Source of the DNA: Zygnema cylindricum
Taxonomy: Eukaryota > Streptophyta > Zygnematophyceae > Zygnematales > Zygnemataceae
Assembly: GCA_037447655.1 (NCBI GenBank)
Contig: JBBHKE010001484.1
Span: 164,455 to 228,454 of the forward strand
DNA: 64,000 nucleotides
Direction: 5' to 3'
Shown here: positions 1-11,601 of the stretch, in pieces
Position numbering within the stretch: the stretch's first letter is position 1
Layout of the letters: each line of letters opens with the position of its first letter
The notes under the pieces: model-generated
The model's database searches: none
The model's input: the letters and a program-made list of their open reading frames with translations, nothing else
What the model was told of the DNA's origin: nothing
Program-made: the position numbers and the translations under genes

Positions 1-150
1 AGACTGCATTTTGTCCGTGAAAAGGTGCTTGCAAAGGTCATTAAATTATGTTATTTGCCGGATGAAAACATGGTTGCAGACATGCTAACTAAAGCTCTAC
101 CTGCACCTAAATTACAGTTTTGTAGACAGGCGGTTGGACCAAGTGAGTAA
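1..150 (+). pseudogene. Element A: C-terminal end of Copia RNase H, cut by window edge
   Basis: The first 150 bases form one open frame ending in TAA at 148-150. It encodes the last ~49 residues of a Ty1/Copia polyprotein: the RNase H tail with the typical HFVREKV, DMLTKALPAPK and C-terminal residues. It is closely similar to the end of element F's pol (30153-30300, minus strand). The rest of element A lies upstream of the window, so whether the whole gene is intact cannot be judged. A purine-rich tract (162-173, GCGTTAGGGGAG) and an LTR follow directly, as expected for the 3' end of an LTR retrotransposon. Confidence 0.9.
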
Positions 151-161
151 CTGAGTCTAAA

Positions 162-173
162 GCGTTAGGGGAG
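162..173 (+). other. Element A polypurine tract
   Basis: A GGGGAG-ending purine tract lies between the RNase H stop codon and the TGTTG start of the LTR. The same GGGGAG end precedes the LTRs of elements B, F and P. In this class it primes plus-strand DNA synthesis during reverse transcription. Confidence 0.75.
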
Positions 174-1158
174 TGTTGTTTTAAAAAGCTTTATCCTCAG
201 TAGATAGAGCTGTGAGGGGAGATTTGTAACTTAGAATATTTTTGGTTTAAGTTGGTGTAATACTTACCTTAAATAGTATGACAGTGTAGAAGCTACTCTA
301 AGAGTATTTGTACAGTCACATAGACACGCGTCATCAGATCAGACTATGCAAGAAGTGCGGAATGGACTTGGACACATGGCATCTATCGGACGACGGACTT
401 CGGGAAATCGGGCGGACGGAAAGTTAACCGGACATCTGGGAATAACAAATGTGAAAGATAAATACCGGACGTTGATCACGATCAAACTGACGGCTGGGAC
501 CTAAGTAGGGACCACAAATGACTAGTTGCTTAGTAAGCACCCAGAAAGTCGTACAAGCTAAAAGCGGCTGATTGGACTTATATGAATGTTGCTGACCAAG
601 CAGCAACATTATTCGTACGGACTCAGGTTATGAATATTTGAGGAAACATGTTTTTGGAGCGTAGTTCATTAGGAAATAGTGTGTCACTATTTTAACTGTA
701 GGGTAGTTCCAAATAGGTCTTAAAGATACTTTGTCGTACTATAGTATAGTACCGTGTGTTTAGAATCAGATATCTGATTGGACAGTGAGCAGTAGATACT
801 CACTCGGTGTATAAAGGTTAGGACTTAGAATTATTTTGGGATCCAGTCTTTGGGATAAGGGAATTAAAAAGGCAGTTTTTGGGAAACTTGCAGTCCCTGT
901 ATCTTATGGTTTGTTGGGTCAATTTGGCTATAACTTTGGGAGTTAACAGTGTGTATGTTGATTATATTGTATGTTGAGTTTTGAGTAAATTGGATCTGTG
1001 AGTTGGGATCTACAGTGTGTTGAAATTCAGTATTTGTGAATAAGTAGTGTGGTAAATTACAAAGTTTGTGAGGACTTCTTGAAAAGCTTTTGTTTAAGTA
1101 TGTCTACTTCTACTACTACTGCTGCAGCTCCACCTGCACCAGTTGTCATAGAACAACA
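174..1158 (+). repeat. Element A 3' LTR (985 bp)
   Basis: The LTR starts TGTTG just after the polypurine tract and ends CAACA at 1158, giving short inverted termini. An ATG at 1100-1102 opens a frame of 19 codons (Ser/Thr/Ala/Pro-rich, ending Glu-Gln-Gln) that reaches the LTR end. The position and composition match the gag start inside element F's LTR. The base after 1158 belongs to an older LTR fragment, so this is the outer boundary of element A. The 5' LTR is outside the window, so the boundary has not been confirmed by a target duplication. Confidence 0.75.
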
Positions 1159-1400
1159 GATAGGACTTAGACAAATATGGTAGATAGGACCCTCTCTCCC
1201 AAAGAGCTTCTGTACAAAAGGTGAACTTTGACCCTCCATAACTTACTGCTCAGGGGAGCAAATTCAGAGACTCTTTTTGCTATCAACTCAGGGGATTCTT
1301 CCCTTCACAAGGGTGATGGTGGTTAGAGTTTTTGTCTGCCATGGTTGCACTTATTCTTGCTGAAATACAAAGGGGTCAGGGTAATCTTAGAGGTTATTGT
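1159..1400 (+). repeat. Fragment of a P/H-family LTR, host of element A
   Basis: Read on the plus strand, this stretch matches the reverse complement of the P LTR between about 19810 and 20010 (for example the AACTTACTGCTCAGGGGAGC block at 1241-1260). Similarity begins exactly where element A's LTR ends, so A was inserted into an older LTR of this family. The right limit is uncertain because similarity fades. Confidence 0.65.
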
Positions 1401-3483
1401 GATGAAAAAGTGATATAACACGATGAATTACCGATAAATATCGAGCCTAATAACTATCGGCGATAAGTGTACGGTTGATATTGTACAACTTTACTTTTTG
1501 TGTACGGACGACATGGCATTTTATACTATGTAATGTGTGTAGAATATAGTACAATATAGGTTAAAGTACTATGATATGCTATACTATAGTATTTACACTT
1601 ATTGGCTGTATACCATTTGTCAGTTTTAGAGGGATTTACCTAAATATTGACCCACAGTTTGATTCCATATGATTATTGGCATCGATTTTATCGCGATAAG
1701 TCTTGACCAGATACACAACACTAACATTTTGATAGGAATAAGAGTCAATCGGAATGCGCTCACAAATTCTTAAATGTCTCAATGTGGAAGCAAAATTAAA
1801 ATCAAATCAAACATTATAAGAGGCAAATTCAATACTCAACAAAATAAACTCATTTTAACTTAATCCTTAAACATTACACTTTCTCTTAATCCATTCTTCC
1901 TTAATTCTCTTGATTTAATTCCTAATTTTCTCTTACCTTTATTTCAATCTTGGTCACACGATGGCTTTTCAACTTAGGGTGAAGTTCCATCATACGTTAT
2001 GTAATCGTACGGTAAAATCTACAGACCGGGTCGATTGAGTCAAAGTTCCATGACGTAGAGTTTGTAAGCCACGTGTTCTAAATTGATTGGCGCCACGCAA
2101 GCTACGATCCGTTATTGAATATCTTTCAGATTTTCATCACCGACAAAATTAACTTTAAACCTTGATTTGTGTACTATGTACCTGCGTAAGAAGTAATCAT
2201 ACGACAAAACTTTTATACTTTTTGCAAACGCCAATCTGTACGCCAACTCGTTTTTTAGGGTTTCAGTTTTCGAACATAACGCAAGTCCTTTGAGAGAAAT
2301 AGTGTGACGAACAAAAGTTATCGAAAATAGCGTGACAAGGGAATGTTCGTAAATTTCGTTTATATTTTCGGTTGTATTTTGGAAAGCGCGTGTCATGTGC
2401 AAATTTTAAGATTTTTCGTTGGTTTTCCATCATGACACGTAGCTTAATCATCCAGCGTGTCACGATTTTTTTTTCTGTATCTGCCAACCCACCTCTTCGA
2501 GGTGAGTTGACAATTACGGAAAAAATGAAGCGAACTCCTCGCAGATGAACATCCGACAACTATTATTACCTCCAAGACCCTCGGAGAGTATCGGCACGAT
2601 TCTCTGTAATGTTCTTTTTCGTATAAAAACAAAATAGGCGGTACGATTTTGTACGGAGGGTTGCGGATTTCTGTTCACCCTTAGTGTTCTTTCGCATGTG
2701 TTAAAGTTGCGGTTATTTTCTGTCGTTTTCCTCCATAACTTAGAAAAAAATGAGAAAATCCGCATCCGTACCAAAAAAATGAAATTAACACCGTACAAGT
2801 CGCGTTACCTTACAACTTTAAATGTACTGCGATTTGTCCTCTAGCGCGAAGCAGTTTGTCGTCTAGTGCATTTCGACCCAATTTCGCGTCCTTCCAGCTC
2901 GCGAGGTGATTTTAAGTAAAGTTCTAGAGGTTAACGAATAGGCATATGCTGTCGCACTTGCCGGAAGTTTTTTACAGTTTTTGAGCGCGAAGTACTAAAA
3001 AAAACCCACCGCCCGTTTCCAGCCTGCGAGTGACTTTTTTCCGTGCGTTTTTTTCCGTACAGGGGCCGTGGAGGGGGTTTCGACCAACGGACGCCATTTC
3101 GCAAAAGTGAAGTCCGTGAAAGCGCCTCTCTCTCTCCCTCTCCCACCAACAGGTCTATCTCACAATTCTTGCAATGAAAAAATGCAAGAAAGGTATCAAA
3201 TGAAAGATCGATAAAAAATCCTTCGTTTGGCTGTCTTTTAGTTTATTTTGGTGGCAAGTAGAGTGAGAACGGACAAAAAAACAAAATCGGGAAACCATGG
3301 GGAAATATTTTGGAATTTGTGGCATCGACGCCATCATAAGTAGCGTGACGTCAAAATGTCACAAACTCTAAAAATCTACAAAGTCAAAAGTAGCTAGTCG
3401 TCTACAACCGTCTCTATTTTGTAAACGTCATCAATTGTCGCGAGTTTTGTAAGCCTCTACAATCGTCACAAATTGCACCTACG

Positions 3484-3620
3484 TCTACATCCGTCACAAT
3501 CTAAAGTTATGATTTCATTTTCTTTACATACGAATGCTCTGAAAGTTGTATAGAGAATCTTCGCTAAAAAACAAAGTAACATTCTAAGTTTCGGTTGAAT
3601 GCGAAAGTACCCTTAGGGTA
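3484..3620. repeat. Degenerate direct repeat, left copy
   Basis: Similar to 4260-4399 in the same order: a TCTACAxTCGTCACAA block, then CGCTAAAAxACAAAGTAAC, then CCCTTAG at the end. The copies are about 780 bp apart. They could be the ends of an old non-autonomous element, but nothing proves that. Confidence 0.4.
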
Positions 3621-4054
3621 TGTCCCCATGTGCATAAGTAAGGGTTTTTTTCTGTCTTTTTCTTGTAAAACTTAGCGTCGTACTGCTTAAGTTGCAACCG
3701 TAAGAAGGAATCGCAAATTCGTAGAGTACAATTTGCGTCATCCTCGAATTTAGGATGTATGAAATTTTGTCGTCTTGTGTTTTTCTTCCCACTTCCACGA
3801 CAAAAAACGGCTTCTTCAACCTTACGTGTAAAACACATGCGCGATGTCTTTTAAAATTAGGTATTTTCGATAAACAAAATGGAACATTTATTCGCTCGTG
3901 CCGTAATTTTCGGAAAAATTCAAAATATTTCCAAGGACGAAAAAAAATACAAAATTCGCTATGTTCTTTCCGTTTTCGTGCGAATACGACGAAGAAAAGT
4001 ACACAATTTGTTTGGTTTTGGCCGTTTTTGTCTAGTACGGATTTCTTTTTTGCA

Positions 4055-4160
4055 GGGGTCTTCAAATTCCAATGCCATTTCACGTTGACCGGATAGCAGA
4101 CACAAAAGCAAAGCGCCTCGTCTTCAACCGTGAAATGGCACTGGCTGGAAAGCGGTACGT
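4055..4160. repeat. Imperfect inverted repeat
   Basis: TGCCATTTCAC at about 4073-4083 and GTGAAATGGCA at about 4130-4140 are perfect arms. Weaker pairing extends outward to about 35 bases on each side. The loop is near 45 bases. The stretch could fold as RNA, but it has no known family. Confidence 0.45.
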
Positions 4161-4259
4161 CTTCAATGTCATGGTAAGACATGCGACGTCACAAGCAGTT
4201 CCAAAAAATAACGTGCGACCACAAATTGTAAACGTTGACAACCGTCACAGGTTTTGTCC

Positions 4260-4399
4260 ACGTATACAATCGTCACAAGCGTAAGTTACGATTTTGTCCT
4301 TACAGACATAGAGACACGTGAAATCCGGGTTCGCCGGATCCGCGCTAAAATACAAAGTAACTACGCTAAGTTACAACTACATGGGGCCGCACCCTTAGC
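4260..4399. repeat. Degenerate direct repeat, right copy
   Basis: Partner of 3484-3620, with the same order of short conserved blocks and a shared CCCTTAG end. Confidence 0.4.
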
Positions 4400-4819
4400 C
4401 GTGCAAACAATTTAGAACACTCAACTCTAGAAGTGTCTAAATGTACTTAGACGCAAATATAGTACAACGCAAAGTGAAACAACTGACAAAGTCCTGTAAG
4501 GCAAACATAACTTACACGAAACGAAACTACTAGACGTACGTCGCACAAAACGAAATTTACCGAAATACAAATCTAGAACTCAAAAGAAACTAAAAAAATC
4601 AAATCAAATCTAATCGTGTACATGTGAAACGTACAAGCACAAAATACTAAATCAAACTAAACGAAACAAAACCAAAATACGCCAATTACAGCACGACTAA
4701 AACTAAACCACACTAATTACAAACCATTATTACGTCAACATAGATCCAACCAGTGTAAATCGAAACACATTTGGACAACAAAGATATTTCAAGTAAAAAT
4801 GAAGACAAGCCATAAAAAT

Positions 4820-5995
4820 TGAAACTCTAAGACCTCCATTGGTCCTCAGAGTAGGCAACTCACAAGAAGCTTATCCAGATATTGCCGAATTCAAGTTGAT
4901 TTAAAACCCAAATGATTGACCCCTTGACAATCAAAACCCCATAATAGCTTCACCTCTGAGAAATAAGACTTTCTGTGTGCTCAATTCCACCTCAGAATGC
5001 AAAGTTAGAATATTACCTTTGGATAACATTCCCCACTTTGACTTTCCCTTAGAAATGCAGCTGCCCTGGCAAGCAATCACTCTCACCAACTACTTCTCTG
5101 TGTAGCTTAAACTCCTTTGAGTCCGGAGCAAAAAGAATCACTGAAAATTGTCATCTAAATGAGTTGATATTAAATGGCAAAGTTTGTCGATTTATAAAAA
5201 TGCTCTCTGGGAGAGAGGTGGCTACCTACAAAAATATTCTAAGTTTTAAAACCCCTCTCTAAACCATCTAGTACTGAGGTACGGACCAATCACAACACTG
5301 TATAGTACATAAAGGTATAGGTGCCGGTGTACCTTTTGTACGACCATCGTACGACATGGCCAAAAAGTCGATACATGGCATATCCGGATTTGTTCCTATA
5401 ATCCCTAAAGATGCCGCAAGTAAATGTGGTTGTGCCACGTGTTAGTCGACATGGCTGTGACCGCAAACCGCCGAAAACCTATTTCGCGAATTCGGCATCT
5501 ATCGCGGCCGTCCGATCATAACCGACATTTAATTGTAGCTGTCGAAATTGGATGCGCGATATTAGTTTCGCTATCGAAACAAATGCGCGATATTTGTTTC
5601 GTCATTATATAGTACTCCGTATTATATAAAAATTGTATCTATGCACTACGTACTATTTGTAGTTAAACGAATTAGTCTACGTGCAAATATTTAAATACTT
5701 ATCAAACCCCATATACCTCAGCACACTTCCTAGGCTATAGGATAATTTTGCCGGCTACAAGCTAGTCTGACGGACGGTAGGTACTAGGATCAAGTCTTGG
5801 GTAGGTCAATCCATTTTTGGTAAATATACGAGAAACTACCCCTGTCTCTCTAGAAAGCTTAGGCAGCCATGGCTCTAGCTCCGTATTCAGCCTTTAGTGA
5901 CTACAAAAATTGTGAGGGCTTAGAGAAAGGAGTTAGAGACAGACTGCCTCTGCTCTTTTCTATCCTAACATAGAGCATTTGACGGTTTCTAAGCA
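4820..5995 (-). repeat. Solitary, diverged P/H-family LTR
   Basis: It aligns along its whole length with the LTRs at 19598-20746, 25438-26473 and 26474-27568. Shared blocks include AACATTCCCCACTTTGAC at about 5030 and a GCAGCCATGGCTCTAxCTCC block at about 5870. It begins TG on the plus strand (the LTR 3' end on the minus strand). A minus-strand ATG lies exactly 20 bases inside that end (4837-4839), as in the other copies. No internal region adjoins either side. The right end is blurred, so solo-LTR status is inferred. Confidence 0.65.
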
Positions 5996-6339
5996 CGAAA
6001 ATGAAAAAATATAGTATGGTGTAGAAATCGTAAAATTCATGCTTTCCCTTGCCTCGCTTTTTTTTCTTATCACCTTATGTTCCCTCTTTCATCCTCTTCA
6101 CACCAACGCAGTCTCTCCCTCTCGTTTGCTTGATCACCCTATTTTTTTATGAAATTGTGGGTGTTTGACAGTGGTTTTTTAAATTTATCAAGATTTTTTA
6201 TATTTGTTTCATTTTTTCGATGATGTTGGTAAAGTTGCCCCTTTCCCTCTCTTTTATTTCAACCCTCTCCCTCTCCCCTTTCCCATCCGCTTCTACTTTT
6301 CAATATAATTGCCCGCTCCCTGGTGAGATGGGGATTTCG
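5996..6339. other. No gene seen; pyrimidine-rich
   Basis: The sequence is AT- and pyrimidine-rich with short CT runs. No coding or RNA signal was found. Confidence 0.4.
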
Positions 6340-6560
6340 ATCGGTTGTCTAAAAATCTTTACTGACAATAGAGTTTGATGGCACTCATGAAGAACCCGAT
6401 CTTTCACAAACGAACAATTCATATTCGAATTCAGTAGCATTTTGTTCAAGATTTGGTGGCGGCGAAGGAGATCCATGTTTTGCACACGTCGACATTGGAG
6501 GAGGCCGCAGATATAAACTAAGGTGACGGTTTATGATGTTTTACTAAGTGGGAGGCCAGC
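6340..6560 (+). pseudogene. Decayed Copia RNase H fragment
   Basis: Plus-strand frames spell a recognisable RNase H end: a TDN-like motif at about 6355, then ALMKNPIFHKRT, then HFVQDLVAAKE, then an EEAADI block near 6505 (relative of the usual EQPADIFTK). The frame is broken near 6372 and interrupted by stops. No reverse transcriptase lies upstream. It differs from elements A-H and comes from another Copia lineage. Confidence 0.65.
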
Positions 6561-8280
6561 GTTAGGCTTCGTGTACTTTAAAAGGGAGTTTTCACATTGA
6601 GATTGGGATCCTTAGATTGATTGTGAAACGGCGTTTCAGGTATGTTGAGCACCGTCATATTATTTGCTAGATAGCCTGATTCATATTTTCTTTTAGTTTA
6701 GGTTTGGTTATAGTTTGGTTTGGTTTGATTTGCGTACATAGTACTTGTCTTTGTACGACAATTTACGTTTCCTTTGGTACCTCGTTGATTACTATTTTAG
6801 TGTGTATTTTTTTGTGATTAGTTTGTTCTTGTACTTTTGTACAGCGATGGATTTGTAGTACTTGTTGGTTCGCGTGTGAGAAGGCATTTGGAACTTAGTC
6901 GTTTTAGCTTAAAGATATATTTGTTTAAGGGGGAAAAATTCCGGTGAAGTACATTTGTCTTTTGTCGAAATGTCTTCTTGTCTTCACCTTTTGCTTCCGC
7001 AATCTTTCTATCTTTCTTTCTGCCATATTGCTTGTCGATTCTACACACGCCACTCTCCATCTCTCTTATTTATGTCCTCTCTCTTAAATTTGTGTATTAC
7101 TTCTTTGCCTCCCTCTCCCTCCTCTTAAACCTACATTTTCCCTCCCACTCTTTTTCTTGCTCCTCAAATTTAGCCTTTCTCCCCCCTTCCCTCTTTCCCT
7201 CTCTCTCTCTTTTATTTAGGGCCAAAAATCAAGCCAAAAAAATGATAGTCACAAGCGTGACAAGAGGATCAAGTCACATGGAATTGGAGGTTGAAGTAGT
7301 CGATTATTGTCAAGCTCAACCTTACAAATAAACATAACTTAAAAGCCTTGTGAACATTAGCTTTTCTTAGGTTTTAGTTGACAACTCATGTAAATCAAGT
7401 GTATGATTCTTTGACTAATCACAACCAAACGGGAATTTGCACCGATGGATTACGATTGGGTTAGATCCTTTACACGAATTTTACCTCATTGGACATATTG
7501 ACGAGACGATGGCGTTAGTTCGTGGAGCTCGTTGGGAAATCTAACAAGCCCAAATTTCCATGAGATTGTGGCCTACCCGACCACTTGGAAACTATTTGTA
7601 AAACACAAAAAAAGTTGGTCCTTATAGAGCGTAAGTTTGACGTCACCTTTTCGGATTGGCTACCTTTAGTTTGACAATTCTTTAAGTTCTTACAAGGAAT
7701 TTTTAAGGTCAAAAGGTAAAGGTGACAAACGTGCTATAGCCAGTTTCACCTTATATCCCCAAACACAACCCATCATCGTTACAATTTTTTTCAAAAGATA
7801 GGCTTTCAGATTCACCGCCCAAATAACTCTTGCCCACGATTCTTCCCCTATCTTGAACTTTTTGGGCGCTGGAAGGGAAAGGGTCTTAAAAAATAAGGCT
7901 CACACATAAAGCTTTTCTTTTTGGTTACAAAGTGTAACCATGGCCCGACTGATTTTTCTTTCTACATTTTCCTTACCATTAGGGGCTTACTGTCCCAATC
8001 CTTAAGCAGCTTGTCAAGAAAGATAAAGTTTCCATGCCTCACGGTCATGGTTGTCACCCTCCATTGTTAGTGTCATTTTCCCCATTTCCTTGTGACCTTG
8101 AATTAGTAGATATCATGTACGACATCCTCCGAAATATCATCAGCTTTTCATCGTTGTGACTTGTCATATCTATTAGCGTTATTACATTGGGTAGCATACC
8201 CTTACGTGATCTTAGTGCCTCACTGTTGTTACGCATTGACAAATTGAAAATGTAGACCCAAAATTTCGACCCATCAAAAG
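6561..8280. other. No recognisable gene; includes a pyrimidine-rich tract
   Basis: A strongly pyrimidine-rich stretch lies at about 6990-7220. Short open frames in this region have no recognisable domain. The sequence around 7740-8050 may be an old transposon interior, but I could not identify it. Confidence 0.4.
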
Positions 8281-8910
8281 TTACGATTCATTGAAAGAAT
8301 CGTACGCGCGTGGGAATCGGCTTCATTTCGCAAAAAACTATACTTTCTGGAATGTATCAAAAGTACTTTCACGTACGATTTCGTGAAAGTACTATTATGT
8401 TTGTTTTGCGATGTATTTGTCGTTTCGTTTCGCGTCTAAAAACATTGTACGTCTAGTTTAGTACGATAATACTTTAGTTTTGTCTAATACTTTTGTATTG
8501 GCTTGTCGTTTTGCAATGTTTTGAGTCTTTAGAGAAAGTTGGTGTTCTAGGCTAATCTGTGGACAACTGGCAGATTTCTAGAAATAATTTGGCGGCGTAC
8601 GCTTACACGTGTCGTGCCATGGCTAGTGTATTATTTAAGGGACACTATGGACTTGTGTAATCATCAATCAACGATCAATTGGAGGAATTCATGGAAGAAT
8701 AGAAGAGATAAAGGAGATAGAAGTGAATTTGTAATTTCGATTTTTTTATTAATGTGAGAATTTTCCGAAATATCTTCTTCAATGTTGATTTAATGTTTTG
8801 CCATCTGAATGCTTCTGCTGCTATAGTTGTTGTTAGAGAACAGTGAATGCTTCTACTGCTATAGTTGTTTTTAGAGAACATTGAGATTTAATATCGATCC
8901 TTTCATCAAA
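8281..8910 (+). repeat. Dispersed repeat R1, copy 1 (carries an empty MITE site)
   Basis: Its reverse complement matches 35790-36572 over most of its length, with conserved blocks and one large gap caused by a MITE in the other copy. One end has a perfect hairpin, ACGATTC/GAATCGT, at 8283-8303. It has no coding content. It may be an LTR or a non-autonomous element of unknown class. The uninterrupted site corresponding to the MITE is at about 8393. Confidence 0.6.
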
Positions 8911-10567
8911 GTGTCGAATCGCGAACTGTTCTAACCATAAATCCGTCGTTGCGTTGAGACTGGACTAAGTCCGTGTCTTAAGAGGACCTCAAATTGGCCG
9001 CCTTTGACCACCAAGAAGGACAAGAAGAAGGACAGAGTCATTCCCACATTATTTTGAAAGCTCATTTTTTTGTCTCAAATGATGCCAAGCATTAGCTCAT
9101 TCCCATGACTCACTATCCGGAGTTTGGCCTTATTTTTCTAATCCTTTGGTCTTTAATCCTCGAGGATCCGCTTAGGGGCAATGGATCAATAAGACTAAGA
9201 GATGTCCCAATATCCACTATGGCATGCAAAAATCCGCCATACCCATTCATCCTTAAATGGCTCGTGGCGGTATGATGGTAGCCACCACGAGGTTCCAATA
9301 ATTGCTTTTTTTTCCCTCCCTCCCTCCCTTCCTCCCTCACTAGATGCCTTTTGTTTCCTAATAGAGGCGGTGACTTTTGTCTCAATGGTTTTTGAAAACA
9401 TCTTCGACGTCTTTACAACTAAGTTTCCCCACTTTATACATAAACTCCCAAAGATCTTTTAGTTATTTATCGTAATCATAGGGGTGGGTCACCATATTAG
9501 ATAGCTGCCAAGTTTTTAGCCTTGACTCTGCCTCAAAATTTAAATTAATCAATCGAACATTCTTGTGGTCGAGAAGTTCTTCCGAGATTTGTTATGATAA
9601 AAAGTAGCCTCTTTCCTTTCTTGTAGTTCTCAAAACTTGGAGAATCCTTGAAGAAAGAGACTAAGCCTTTAGAATAGGTTTTGTGGGCCCAGACCTAAGA
9701 CCTACGTTAGGTTTTCCAGGTAGGACGACGACCTCGAAATATTTTGGACCCCCACACAGAATGTCGATCCTGATCTTCATATTTCAGTTCTTGCTTTTTG
9801 GGTCGTTAATTCTTGTTGGTTCTTTTTTAGTAGCCTTTTTGGATCCCTTAGTCTCACCATCATATCAAGGGATCCCAAATAAGACGAGGGAGCTTTGTCC
9901 TCTACTGATTCTAAATTAAACCCTTAATTTACTAAAATATCTTTTGGGGGCTTTGAAATGTAGGCAACAAACCCTTAGGCCTTCCTTAGAATCTCCTTGT
10001 TGGTTATCTTATTTATTGGGAAAGACGAGGAATAAAAGGAGGACCCCACTTTCTTCTTTAGCTTGTCATTCTTCTTATGTAATTGTATTTGTTGTTGGAT
10101 TAGAGATACAAGAAAAGTTAATTCTTGTCAACCATTCCTCTACTTGAGCTTTCACTTTTTCTCCTTGACTGTGTTTTTGGGTCTAGTGAAGAAATAGGAT
10201 TTGGTCCTCCAAGTTTTTTAGGCATACCAAGTTTTTGATCACGACATTCAAAGTTTAATATTATTTTTTTTTTAGGTCGTCCAAGAATCCATGCTTTTTA
10301 AAATATTGCGCATTTGTAAGATTTTTGTAGCCACATGCTAGAAATGTGGATTTTATGGATTTCGTAATTCTTTAATTAACTAAATTTTAATGGATTATTT
10401 CTTTTGGAGGGCATTGAGAACATTAGTCTCTTGTATCGTAGGGATTCCAACAATTTGAGATTCACTATAGACATTCGTACCATACGTACCATATCCATTC
10501 CTATTGAGAGTGGGTTGTGAGGGAGAGGGAGAGGGAGAGAGAGAGGGAGAGGGTGTTTAGACAGGCG
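8911..10567. other. No intact gene; possible retroelement relic on the minus strand
   Basis: Minus-strand translation near 9170-9250 gives AIVDIGTSLSLIDP, which resembles the active-site region of retroviral-type aspartic proteases of Gypsy elements (D-T/S-G-A/T-S). The surroundings contain stops and no reverse transcriptase was found, so this is a weak call. A TCCC-rich run lies near 9315-9340 and a GA-rich run at about 10515-10555. Confidence 0.3.
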
Positions 10568-11154
10568 TGTTGAGATTCAGAAAAAGTGGCCATAGGATCA
10601 ATCAATTACAAGAAAGAAGGCTAAAAAAAACAACTCTCTATATGAGAAGACAAGCCTAACTACTGGACAAGGAAGAAGATAGATTAATTACACGACAGAA
10701 TAGCACTCAGTGCAAAAATAGCAGCAGGGAAAAATTGGAGAGGATCATTCAGTAGATTGATGATTAGGTTTCAATGTCAAGTATGCGTACATTTTATATG
10801 TGTGAATGACGTAGGTACTATGCTACTTGTGTTTCACGTAAAGGAATAGAATCCTAATGTGTGAACTACGTAATCAATCAACGATGGAAATTTACTTCCT
10901 GAAACATACTCAAAATCTGCGGCGACTTGACTTGTCGTACGGTATAAATAAGAGACTACGTTTCAACAAATCTTGATGTCTACACAAAGTATGGTTGACG
11001 TCTAAAAAAATTTAACTTGACGTCTACGCAAATGTAGCGTGACGTCAAATGAACCATACCTTACGTCTATTCAACCGTACCTGTACTCAATTGGACTCTC
11101 TCACGCAATGTTTACTTTTGGTCCTTAGCACAAAATGGACACAGAATTTTAACA
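10568..11154 (-). repeat. Element C 3' LTR (587 bp)
   Basis: It aligns with 18649-19260 throughout. On the minus strand it begins TGTTAAAATT and ends CTCAACA. The adjacent AGAGAAGGGG on the minus strand, at 11155-11164, is the remainder of C's polypurine tract, now cut by element B. Confidence 0.88.
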
Positions 11155-11163
11155 CCCCTTCTC

Positions 11164-11601
11164 TATTGGTTTGAAAAGTTAGTTTCGTGCGTGCGTGTCC
11201 TTTCGTGCGTACACAATGTTTTGTGGGTACAGTACGTTACTCTAATGCTATCTTGATTTACTGTGGAGGTTGAATCGATTTGGGAATTAGGGGAGTAATG
11301 TTTTAGGATGTACGTTATTATTTGAGTGGCGCAAATAAAACGTAAAGAAAGGTACGGAATATGTAAATGTACGACGGATCGCGAAGCGATCCGATCTGGA
11401 ATGTTTTTGGAGAAGTACGCCGCCGGTACGGACTAATTTGGATGGAGTGATCTCATTTCGCAAATTGGATTTTGGTGATTATGCTTCACGATATCAAGGA
11501 TGTCGAAGAAGAGCTACGGACGGTGGCGCCGTTAGTTTAGTGAGGGACGCGAAATCGCGTCCATCACATGATATTTATTTTGGACGGTCCACATTTGTTT
11601 G
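11164..11601 (+). repeat. Element B 5' LTR, 3'-truncated
   Basis: It is nearly identical to 12962-13407 of the 3' LTR, including the hairpins near 11380 and 11555. The match stops at GTTTGA just after the near-palindrome TGGACGGTCCA, where gag sequence begins. Terminal TGTTGG has become TATTGG. Confidence 0.88.

Larger units (their letters stand above)
1401..4819. other. No recognisable gene
   Basis: Open frames here are short, lack recognisable domains and are not supported by splice-site context. The longest (3613-4182, minus, 189 codons) has no family resemblance I can see. The stretch contains a degenerate direct repeat and an inverted repeat, listed separately. Confidence 0.5.

Noticed and set aside
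3613-4182. 189-codon minus-strand frame
   Set aside because: Its composition looks noncoding, it spans the degenerate direct repeat and an inverted repeat, and no domain is recognisable.
6978-7331. 117-codon plus-strand Ser/Leu/Phe-rich frame resembling membrane segments
   Set aside because: It is a by-product of the pyrimidine-rich tract. No family resemblance or splice context was seen.
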